DNA of 5,933 bases from Desulfobacteraceae bacterium (GTDB taxonomy: Bacteria > Desulfobacterota > Desulfobacteria > Desulfobacterales > JAABSP01). Location: positions 1-5,933 of the forward strand of contig JAABTE010000170.1 in the NCBI GenBank assembly GCA_011390035.1, given 5' to 3'. The number at the start of each line of letters is the position of its first letter. Position 1 is the first letter of the stretch. Positions 1 to 5,051 of this stretch are shown here, piece after piece. The translations under genes were made by a program, and so were the position numbers. The notes under the pieces were generated by a model. That model did not search any database. It was not told the DNA's origin and worked only from the letters and a program-made list of their open reading frames with translations.

Positions 1-114
1 GGCCAGACCCTTTCCGCCCAGCAGGGCGCGGACGGTCTCATCGGCCACCGGCTCCTCGCGGGTTGTCCGGTTGGTCAGGTCGATGGTCAGAATGCGTTGA
101 AAAAAACCTTTCAT
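1..114 (-). CDS. Aldehyde:ferredoxin oxidoreductase family protein, N-terminal fragment (runs off the left edge)
   Basis: Reading the minus strand from the ATG at 114-112 gives 38 residues beginning MKGFFQRILTIDLT and ending LLGGKGLA at the window edge. This is the start pattern of the AOR N-terminal domain: a short G-x-x-x-R-I-L-x-I-D-L-T strand, a polar stretch, then the L-x-GG-K/R-G-L-A loop. Family members are cytoplasmic, oxygen-sensitive tungsten or molybdenum bis-pterin enzymes with one 4Fe-4S cluster. They oxidise aldehydes to acids and pass electrons to ferredoxin. An AGGAG ribosome site lies about 8 nt upstream (minus-strand bases near 127-122). It lies 118 bp downstream of gabT on the same strand with no sigma-54 promoter between them, so co-transcription is likely. 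In this setting it would oxidise the semialdehyde made by GabT, which is inference. Cofactor and cluster ligands are outside the window, so the AOR subfamily (AOR, FOR, GOR, BamB-like) cannot be decided. Confidence 0.8.
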   Translation of the reverse strand, partial: MKGFFQRILTIDLTNRTTREEPVADETVRALLGGKGLA

Positions 115-126
115 GGATGACTCCTA

Positions 127-223
127 CCTTTTATAATGACGCCAGCCCTTTTATAATGACGCCAACCCTTGATAATGAAGCCAATCTTAAACATCAAATG
201 AGGCCAGCATTAAACGAGGCCAG
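127..223. repeat. Five-copy degenerate tandem repeat between gabT and the AOR gene
   Basis: The 10-bp core AAYGANGCCA recurs at 135-144, 155-164, 174-183, 197-206 and 213-222, with spacings of 20, 19, 23 and 16 bp. The first two units are identical over 18 bp (127-144 and 147-164), and the copies decay toward gabT. On the transcribed minus strand the core reads TGGCNTCATT, and the last unit ends directly at the ribosome site of the AOR gene. The region has no open frame of note and no sigma-54 signature. It may be slippage-generated spacer or a regulated leader; the sequence does not decide. Confidence 0.8.
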
Positions 224-232
224 CCCTGAACC

Positions 233-1534
233 TTACCGGCTCGCCTCGACCAGGGTCTCTTCCAGGATCGACAGTCCCTTGTCCAGTTGCTCGTCGGTGA
301 TCACCAGGGGCATCAGGGTGCGGATCACATTGCCGAAGTTGCCGCAGGCCAGCACCACCAGGCCCTTTTCAAAGCAGCGCTGGACCACCTTCTTGGCCTG
401 ATCCGTGGCCGGCGTCTTCTTCTCCCGGTCCGTCACCAGCTCAAGACCCAGCATGGGCCCCTTGCCCCGCACCTCGCCGATCAGCTCCACCTTTTCGGCC
501 ATGGCGGCGAATCGCTTCGACAGGATCTCGCCCAGCTCCGCGGAGCGGCGCAGCAGGCCATCTTCCAGAATCACCTCCAGCACCGCAAGGGCCGCACGGC
601 AGCAGATGGGATTGCCGCTGTAGGTGCCGCCCAGGCCGCCCACATGGGGCTTGTTCATCATGTCGGCCCGGCCGATGACGGCGGAAAGGGGCATGCCGCC
701 GGCAAAGCTCTTGGCCAGGGTGATGATGTCCGGCGCCACGCCCCAGTGTTCGATGGCGAAGAACTTGCCGGTGCGGGCCGCCCCGCTCTGGACCTCGTCG
801 ATGATCAGGGCGATGCCGTATTTTTTACAAATGGCGGCCAGCTTGGGGAAGTACTCCGGCGGCGGGGTGACAAAGCCGCCCTCGCCCTGGATGGGCTCGG
901 CGATCACCGCGGCGGTGGCCTCGGCGGCCACGTTGCCGATGAAAAACTCCTCCAGATAATCGGCGCAGGCCACGTCGCAGCTCGGGTATTTGAGGCCGAA
1001 GGGGCAGCGGTAGCAGTAGGCGTAGGGCATCCGATAGACCTCCGGCGCAAACGGCCCGAAACCGAGCTTGTACGGCTTTATCTTGCTGGTGAGGGTCATG
1101 CCCATGAGGGTGCGGCCGTGAAAGCCGTTTTCAAAGGCGATGACGGCGGGGCGGCCCGTGGCGTATCGGGCCACCTTCACGGCGTTTTCCACCGCCTCGG
1201 CGCCGCTGTTGGCAAACATGGTCATCTTGTCAAAATCGCCGGGGGCCAGCGCGTTGAGCCTGGCGGCCAGCTCCACGTAGGATTCGTACATGGCCACATG
1301 AAAGCAGGTGTGGATGAAATGGTCCGCCTGGTCCTTGATGGCCGCCACAACCTTGGGGTGGCAGTGGCCCACATTGTTGACGCCGATGCCGCCGGCGAAA
1401 TCGATCAGCTCGCGGCCCTCGATGTCGATCATCAGGGCGCCCCTTGCTTCCTTTATGAAGGACGGGGTGATATTGAACGGGCCCTGGGGCACGTGCTGGT
1501 TGCGCATTTGAAGAAGTTCTTTTGTGCGGCTCAT
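233..1534 (-). CDS. gabT: 4-aminobutyrate aminotransferase (class III, PLP-dependent)
   Basis: This 433-residue protein is the usual length for GabT and aligns by eye with E. coli GabT along its whole length. It would move the amino group of GABA (or a similar omega-amino acid) to 2-oxoglutarate, giving succinate semialdehyde and glutamate in the cytoplasm. Visible motifs are SGAEAVENAVK (110-120), FHGRT (138-142), EPIQGEGG with the gatekeeper-type Glu213, IIDEVQSG with the PLP-ring Asp246, the Schiff-base lysine in LAKSFAGG (Lys275), GGTYSGNP (302-309) and Arg405 near the C-terminus as the probable carboxylate binder. Ile50 matches the GABA-pocket Ile of the E. coli enzyme. The start at 1534 is chosen because AAAGGAG lies about 7 nt upstream and homology begins there. 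The frame stays open to 1723, but that extension crosses the promoter and a 9-bp repeat. Oddities are a four-cysteine insert (C174, C177, C186, C190) and AARTG where GRTG is usual. The nearest alternative is a broader acetylornithine/omega-amino acid aminotransferase. Confidence 0.9.
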   Translation of the reverse strand: MSRTKELLQMRNQHVPQGPFNITPSFIKEARGALMIDIEGRELIDFAGGIGVNNVGHCHPKVVAAIKDQADHFIHTCFHVAMYESYVELAARLNALAPGDFDKMTMFANSGAEAVENAVKVARYATGRPAVIAFENGFHGRTLMGMTLTSKIKPYKLGFGPFAPEVYRMPYAYCYRCPFGLKYPSCDVACADYLEEFFIGNVAAEATAAVIAEPIQGEGGFVTPPPEYFPKLAAICKKYGIALIIDEVQSGAARTGKFFAIEHWGVAPDIITLAKSFAGGMPLSAVIGRADMMNKPHVGGLGGTYSGNPICCRAALAVLEVILEDGLLRRSAELGEILSKRFAAMAEKVELIGEVRGKGPMLGLELVTDREKKTPATDQAKKVVQRCFEKGLVVLACGNFGNVIRTLMPLVITDEQLDKGLSILEETLVEASR

Positions 1535-1608
1535 CTTTTTTCTCCTTTTCGTATGGGCGTCCCAAATGCTGAGGAACGGAACTTTGTGTTTTTCAGATAT
1601 TTTTGTAG

Positions 1609-1624
1609 TGCAAGGATTGTACCA
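1609..1624 (-). promoter_or_regulatory. Sigma-54 (-24/-12) promoter of gabT-aor
   Basis: The minus strand reads TGGTACA-ATCC-TTGCA, with the invariant GG (1623-1622) and GC (1611-1610) separated by exactly 10 bp. It matches TGGCACG-N4-TTGCW at 10 of 12 fixed positions. The predicted start point is near 1598, giving a leader of about 64 nt to the gabT ATG. It shares TCCTTGC with the promoter of the transporter gene. Confidence 0.75.
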
Positions 1625-1634
1625 TGATGGTGGG

Positions 1635-1651
1635 GGCCGGGGGCGAGGGCC
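1635..1651. repeat. 17-bp G-rich word shared with the binding protein-permease gap
   Basis: The word GGCCGGGGGCGAGGGCC occurs here and again, identical and in the same orientation, at 5160-5176. Both copies are intergenic. Here it lies between the gabT sigma-54 promoter and its upstream activator sites. Function is unknown. Confidence 0.6.
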
Positions 1652-1685
1652 TTTGCGGCTTGGTCCTTTATAATAAGGCGGGTGG

Positions 1686-1727
1686 ATGGACCCAATGGAC
1701 CCAATGGACCCAGTGGACCACATGGAC
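1686..1727. repeat. 9-bp tandem repeat (ATGGACCCA)
   Basis: There are three perfect copies of ATGGACCCA (1686-1694, 1695-1703, 1704-1712), then two imperfect ones (GTGGACCA and ATGGACGG) to about 1729. The period of 9 makes it read through as Gly-Ser-Ile on the minus strand, but it is upstream of the gabT promoter and not coding. It sits between the activator sites and the sigma-54 promoter, so copy-number change would alter enhancer-promoter spacing by 9 bp steps. Confidence 0.8.
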
Positions 1728-1730
1728 GGA

Positions 1731-1746
1731 AATGCAATGTTGCATT
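1731..1746. promoter_or_regulatory. Putative activator binding site 1 (AATGC-N6-GCATT)
   Basis: This is a perfect dyad, AATGCAATGTTGCATT, which extends one base pair further on each side (1730-1747). It carries the ATGC-N6-GCAT core found at two other places in the window. Its centre lies about 140 bp upstream of the predicted gabT start point, a usual distance for enhancer-binding proteins. It also covers the -35 zone of the promoter facing the activator gene. The owner of the site (the PAS-AAA+ activator next door) is inferred. Confidence 0.6.
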
Positions 1747-1769
1747 TTTAATGCGGATGCGCATATAAT
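1740..1769 (+). promoter_or_regulatory. Sigma-70-type promoter of the activator gene
   Basis: A perfect TATAAT lies at 1764-1769. The -35 candidate TTGCAT at 1740-1745 keeps only the TTG of the consensus, with an 18-bp spacer. The expected start is near 1776, about 44 nt before the activator ATG. Both ATGC-N6-GCAT dyads overlap this promoter, so a bound activator would probably block it. Confidence 0.5.
1751..1764. promoter_or_regulatory. Putative activator binding site 2 (ATGC-N6-GCAT)
   Basis: ATGCGGATGCGCAT has the same 4-6-4 dyad geometry as site 1, 19 bp further from gabT. The base pair just outside the core is not symmetric, so this copy is weaker. An internal ATGCGCAT palindrome (1757-1764) overlaps its right half. 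It abuts the TATAAT of the activator's own promoter and lies about 160 bp upstream of the predicted gabT start point. Confidence 0.5.
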
Positions 1770-1819
1770 GGGGGCGTTGTAAAGGAGGGGGTTTTTTTAA
1801 GAAATATTTACAGGGGGTT

Positions 1820-3607
1820 ATGATTTCTCCTCTTAGCCAGCTTTTGTTTGAGCCTGGGGCGGGGCGTCAGCGCATGGACTGGAAGGCATTCAGCCGGGCC
1901 ATGCTCAACGGCACGCGCAACGGGGTGTTCGCCGTGGATGGGGATGGGACGGTGCTGGTTTCCAACCTGGTGGTTCAGAAGGCATTCGGGTTGTTTCCCG
2001 GCACGTCGCTGCCCGCTACTTTGCCCGATTTCTGGCCCCAGGTGGAAAAGACGCTGAGGGATCATGCTCACCGGTCGGACATTCCGTTGAGCGTCGCGTC
2101 TGGGGTGTATCTTGCACGGGTGGGGCCGATCTTCTGGAAGGACGCGCCGGTTGGGGTGCTGTGCGTCTTCGATGACCGCACGGAGCTGGAAAAAACCACC
2201 CGGCGGATGCTCTCCTACCAGGAACTGAGCCGGGAGCTGGACGCCATCATCGAATACAGCAAAGACGGGCTGTGGATATGCGACGGGGAGGCCAACGTGC
2301 TGCGCATCAACCCGGCCTCCGAAAGGCTGAACGCCATCCGGGCCGGGGAGGTGGTGGGCCGGAACATGCGGGAGCTGGAAACGGAGGGCTTTGTGGACCG
2401 ATCCGTGACCCTGGCCACCATCCGGGCCGGGGAGGTGGTCAACATGCTCCAGATCAACCGGGCCGGAAAGAAGCTGATGCTCACCGGCAGCCCCGTGTTC
2501 GACGACGACGGCCGGCTGATTCGGGTGGTGGTGAACGAGCGGGACATCACCGAGATCGACGCCCTGCGCCACGAGCTGGAGGAGCAGTTGGCGCTGAGGG
2601 ACGGTTTTCGCAATCATTTGAAGGAACTGCGTCTTACGGCGCTGGAGTCGGACCGGATCATCGCCCGGAGCCCCTGCATGGGGCAGGCCCTGCGCATGGC
2701 CATGAAGGTGGCCCAGGTGGATTCCACCGTGCTGATCCTGGGCGAGTCGGGGACCGGCAAGGGGATGGTGGCGGAGCTGATTCACAAGCATTCGGGGCGG
2801 TCGGATCAGCCCATGATCAGGATCAACTGCGGGGCCATACCCGAATCGCTTGTGGAATCGGAGCTTTTCGGGTACGAAAAGGGGGCGTTTACCGGGGCGC
2901 GAAAGGGCGGAAAGCCGGGCTATTTCGAGCTGGCCCACGGCGGCATCCTGTTTCTGGACGAGATCGCCGAGCTGCCCCTGTCCTCCCAGGTGAAGCTGCT
3001 GCGCTTTCTGGAGGACGGGCAGGTGGCGCGGGTGGGCGGCACCGGGGGGCGGCGGGTGGATGTGCGGATACTGGCCGCCACCAACCGGGACCTGGAGGGG
3101 ATGGTGGCGGGGCGGTCCTTCCGGCGGGACCTGTATTACCGGCTCAATGTGATCCCCCTGAGGATGCCGGCCCTGGGGGAACGGCGGGAGTGTCTCGCGC
3201 CCCTGATTTATCACTTTTTGGATCACTTCACCCGGAAGCTGGGGCGAAGCGCGGCGCCACGGCCCTCGCGGGCGGCAATGGACGCGCTGCTGGCGCACGG
3301 GTATCCGGGGAATGTTCGGGAATTGATGAACATCTGCGAGCGGCTGGTGGTGATGACCGAGGGGGGGCGGATCGAGACGGAGGATCTGCCGGGGGACGTG
3401 CGGGGGGCCGGGGCGGGGGCCGATTGCCTGCCGGCGGCCACGATGATCCGGGGGCGGACGCTGGCCCAGACCCTGGCGGATGTGGAGCGGGCCGCCATCC
3501 GGGAGGCGATGGCGCGGCACGGGACGCAGGAGAAGGCGGCCCGGGCGCTGGGGGTGAATCAATCGACGATTGCAAGGAAACTCAGGAAGCATGGGATTGA
3601 GGATTGA
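1820..3607 (+). CDS. Sigma-54-dependent transcriptional activator, PAS-PAS-AAA+-HTH
   Basis: This is a 595-residue enhancer-binding protein. A PAS-like domain spans about 24-120 and a second PAS about 136-246. A charged probable coiled coil (246-276) leads to the AAA+ domain. That domain carries Walker A GESGTGKG (308-315), the sigma-54 contact loop GAFTGA (355-360), Walker B ILFLDE (376-381), sensor I near ATN (420-422), arginine fingers in FRRDLYYRL (Arg435, Arg441) and sensor II in GNVREL (Arg500). The C-terminal helix-turn-helix (about 566-592, GVNQSTIARKLRKHG) resembles the TyrR type. There is no receiver domain, so a ligand sensed by PAS, not a kinase, probably controls it. It lies between the gabT-aor and transporter units, both with sigma-54 promoters, and is their likely activator. 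The start is not certain: the ATG has GGGGG only 2 nt away, while a better AAAGGAGG (1781-1788) is about 30 nt upstream without a start codon. Met19 (1874) is the alternative. Confidence 0.92.
   Translation: MISPLSQLLFEPGAGRQRMDWKAFSRAMLNGTRNGVFAVDGDGTVLVSNLVVQKAFGLFPGTSLPATLPDFWPQVEKTLRDHAHRSDIPLSVASGVYLARVGPIFWKDAPVGVLCVFDDRTELEKTTRRMLSYQELSRELDAIIEYSKDGLWICDGEANVLRINPASERLNAIRAGEVVGRNMRELETEGFVDRSVTLATIRAGEVVNMLQINRAGKKLMLTGSPVFDDDGRLIRVVVNERDITEIDALRHELEEQLALRDGFRNHLKELRLTALESDRIIARSPCMGQALRMAMKVAQVDSTVLILGESGTGKGMVAELIHKHSGRSDQPMIRINCGAIPESLVESELFGYEKGAFTGARKGGKPGYFELAHGGILFLDEIAELPLSSQVKLLRFLEDGQVARVGGTGGRRVDVRILAATNRDLEGMVAGRSFRRDLYYRLNVIPLRMPALGERRECLAPLIYHFLDHFTRKLGRSAAPRPSRAAMDALLAHGYPGNVRELMNICERLVVMTEGGRIETEDLPGDVRGAGAGADCLPAATMIRGRTLAQTLADVERAAIREAMARHGTQEKAARALGVNQSTIARKLRKHGIED
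3391..3419 (+). other. G-quadruplex-type motif inside the activator gene
   Basis: On the coding strand, runs of 5, 6, 4 and 5 G are separated by loops of 6, 2 and 1 nt. The stretch encodes the Gly/Ala-rich linker (about residues 524-533) between the AAA+ domain and the DNA-binding domain. It may simply reflect GGG codon use in a GC-rich gene, but it meets the usual four-tract pattern and would be present in the mRNA. Confidence 0.5.
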
Positions 3608-3623
3608 ATCCGGCTTTCCACCC

Positions 3624-3641
3624 TTATGCGGTTTTGCATAA
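3624..3641. promoter_or_regulatory. Putative activator binding site 3 (TTATGC-N6-GCATAA)
   Basis: The dyad has perfect 6-bp arms, TTATGC and GCATAA, with a 6-bp spacer (GGTTTT). It starts 17 bp after the activator's stop codon. The ATGC-N6-GCAT core (3626-3639) equals that of the two sites upstream of gabT. Its centre is about 119 bp upstream of the predicted start point of the transporter gene, fitting an enhancer site. Confidence 0.6.
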
Positions 3642-3652
3642 TTTGCCCACCG

Positions 3653-3676
3653 CCCCCCTCCCCGCCCCCGCGCCCC
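3653..3676 (-). other. G-quadruplex-type motif between enhancer site and sigma-54 promoter
   Basis: On the minus strand, G-runs of 4, 5, 4 and 6 are separated by loops of 3, 1 and 1 nt. This is a short-loop arrangement of the kind expected to be stable. It lies in non-coding DNA between activator site 3 and the -24/-12 promoter, where DNA looping would occur. Whether it folds in cells is unknown. Confidence 0.55.
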
Positions 3677-3678
3677 GT

Positions 3679-3711
3679 CTGTTATTTCTCCGCAACTAAC
3701 CGTGATAACAG
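3679..3711. repeat. Inverted repeat CTGTTAT / ATAACAG
   Basis: Perfect 7-bp arms (3679-3685 and 3705-3711) are separated by 19 bp, ending 15 bp upstream of the sigma-54 promoter. It could be a second regulator's half-site pair or chance. No T-tract follows it, so it is not an intrinsic terminator for the activator gene. Confidence 0.4.
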
Positions 3712-3725
3712 CCACATCCGCCCAG

Positions 3726-3741
3726 CGGCATGGTCCTTGCT
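3726..3741 (+). promoter_or_regulatory. Sigma-54 (-24/-12) promoter of the transporter genes
   Basis: CGGCATG-GTCC-TTGCT has GG (3727-3728) and GC (3739-3740) exactly 10 bp apart and 10 of 12 matches to the consensus. The predicted start is near 3752, giving a 61-nt leader to the binding protein ATG, whose AAGGAGG (3802-3808) is strong. Confidence 0.75.
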
Positions 3742-3812
3742 AAATGGCATCGTGGCATTCTGTACGCCATTCATTCCCTTAACCCCTATTCAATCGGTAG
3801 GAAGGAGGCAGC

Positions 3813-5051
3813 ATGATGAAGCGCGGACTTATTGCGGCAATTATCCTGGCCCTGATCGCGGCCGGCCCCGCCATGGCCCAGGAGCGGGATTTTTACAAGG
3901 TGGGCGTGATCACGTCCCTGTCCGGCGACCTGGCAACCGGCGGCAACGTGACCAAACGCGGCTACGACCTTTGGGCCGACGCGGTCAACGCGGCGGGAGG
4001 CATCGAGATCGCCGGAAAGAAATACAAGGTGGAGCTGTTTTACACCGACGCCCAGTCCAAGCCGGACCAGGGCGCTTCCGGCGCCGAGCGGCTGGCCACC
4101 CAGGAACAGGTGGACTTCGTGCTGGGCCCCTACTCTTCGGGCGTGACCCTGGCCTCGGCCCCCGTCCTTGAAAAATACAAGGTGCCCATGATCACCGGCT
4201 CGGCCGAGTCCCCCCTGATCTGGGAGCAGAAGTTCAAGTACACCTTCGGCACCATCCCCCCCGTAAACTACACCGGCGCCACCCCCATCGACACCATCAG
4301 CGGGCTCAACCCGCCGCCCAAAACCGCCGTGATTCTCGGCTCCAACGACACCTTCTCCAAGGCCACGGCCGAGGCCTTCAAGGCGGCCGCGGAGGAAAAG
4401 GGGATCAATGTGCGCAAGTTCAACATCGTGCCCACGGGGCAGGATCTGACGCCCTTCATGTCGGCGGTGAAGGTGCTGCGGCCGGATCTGGTGGCCTTCG
4501 GCGGCCATGACGAGGAGCTGATCAACCTGGTTAAATCCCTGCGGCAGATCAACTACACGCCAAAGGCTCTGCTGATGCACTACGGCGTGACGGAGCCGGC
4601 CTTTGTCGAATCCCTGGGCGCCGACGCCGAGGGCGTGTTCGGCGGCTCGGTGTGGACCGAGGCGGTGCATGCCGAGGGCGAGCTGCTGTGGAAGGACGCG
4701 GCCACCTACGCCAAGGCGGCCGAGGACGCCTTCGGCGTGTCGGCGGATTATACCCAGGCCGGCTCTTCCACCGCGGGCCTCGCCTTTCAGGCGGCTTTGA
4801 TGAAGATCCAGGCACCCCCGCCGCTGTCCGAGGCGGACAAGGACGCGCTGGTCAAGGCCCTGGAGGAGATCGATGTGAAGACCTTTTACGGCCGGCTCAA
4901 GTTCGCCACGGAGGGCCGTTATTATCACGCCAACGTGGGCATCACGCCGCTTACGGTGCAGATTCAGGGGGGCAAGGCCGTGATCGTGGGGCCGGCGGAT
5001 GACGCGCAGGCCCAGCCGCTGTACCCTTTGAAGCCGTGGGACGCGCGGTAG
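3813..5051 (+). CDS. Branched-chain amino acid-type (LIV family) ABC transporter substrate-binding protein
   Basis: The 412-residue precursor has a clear signal peptide: MMKR, a hydrophobic run (5-18), then a probable cleavage after Ala-Met-Ala22. The mature part has the periplasmic-binding-protein fold type I pattern: VGVITSLSGDLATGG near 30-44, the Tyr51/Asp60-region helix, NAAGGIEIAGKKYKVEL (59-75), a ligand-loop segment GPYSSGVTLASAP (105-117) and a second lobe from about 150. It would bind a small amino acid or related acid in the periplasm and deliver it to the LivH/LivM permease. The gene name livJ or livK is not given because family membership does not fix the ligand. Given the shared sigma-54 control with gabT-aor, the ligand may be GABA or another omega-amino acid (inference). 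AAGGAGG at 3802-3808 is 4 nt from the first ATG and 7 nt from the second (3816), so either Met may start the protein. The stop TAG is the first base group of a 14-bp repeat array. Confidence 0.9.
   Translation: MMKRGLIAAIILALIAAGPAMAQERDFYKVGVITSLSGDLATGGNVTKRGYDLWADAVNAAGGIEIAGKKYKVELFYTDAQSKPDQGASGAERLATQEQVDFVLGPYSSGVTLASAPVLEKYKVPMITGSAESPLIWEQKFKYTFGTIPPVNYTGATPIDTISGLNPPPKTAVILGSNDTFSKATAEAFKAAAEEKGINVRKFNIVPTGQDLTPFMSAVKVLRPDLVAFGGHDEELINLVKSLRQINYTPKALLMHYGVTEPAFVESLGADAEGVFGGSVWTEAVHAEGELLWKDAATYAKAAEDAFGVSADYTQAGSSTAGLAFQAALMKIQAPPPLSEADKDALVKALEEIDVKTFYGRLKFATEGRYYHANVGITPLTVQIQGGKAVIVGPADDAQAQPLYPLKPWDAR

Noticed and set aside
132..157. TATAAT boxes on the plus strand at 132-137 and 152-157
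   Set aside because: They are part of the repeat unit, have no -35 partner, and there is no plus-strand gene to serve before 1820.
287..1627. 446-codon plus-strand open frame opposite gabT
   Set aside because: It is the antisense shadow of a strongly matched GabT. The translation is His/Gly/Ala-rich with no recognisable domain, caused by high GC at third positions.
1665..1678. CCTT-TATAAT-AAGG palindrome as a promoter or operator
   Set aside because: The symmetry is only 4 bp per arm, there is no -35 partner, and the motif is not repeated at the transporter promoter.
1535..1723. 63-residue N-terminal extension of GabT starting at 1723
   Set aside because: It would cross the sigma-54 promoter and encode the 9-bp repeat as Gly-Ser-Ile. 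The ATG at 1534 has a good ribosome site and matches the family start.
1808..3715. 635-codon minus-strand open frame opposite the activator
   Set aside because: Low-complexity Pro/His/Arg translation without motifs, while the opposite strand carries every AAA+ motif in order.
3608..3720. Intrinsic terminator after the activator gene
   Set aside because: The dyads at 3624-3641 and 3679-3711 lack a following T-tract; the first fits an operator better.
3744..3760. Second possible -24/-12 element around TGGCATCGTGGCAT
   Set aside because: The GG and GC spacing is not 10 bp; the upstream element at 3726-3741 fits far better.
3786..4928. 380-codon minus-strand open frame opposite the binding protein
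   Set aside because: Shadow frame rich in Gly, Arg and His; the plus strand has a signal peptide and family motifs.
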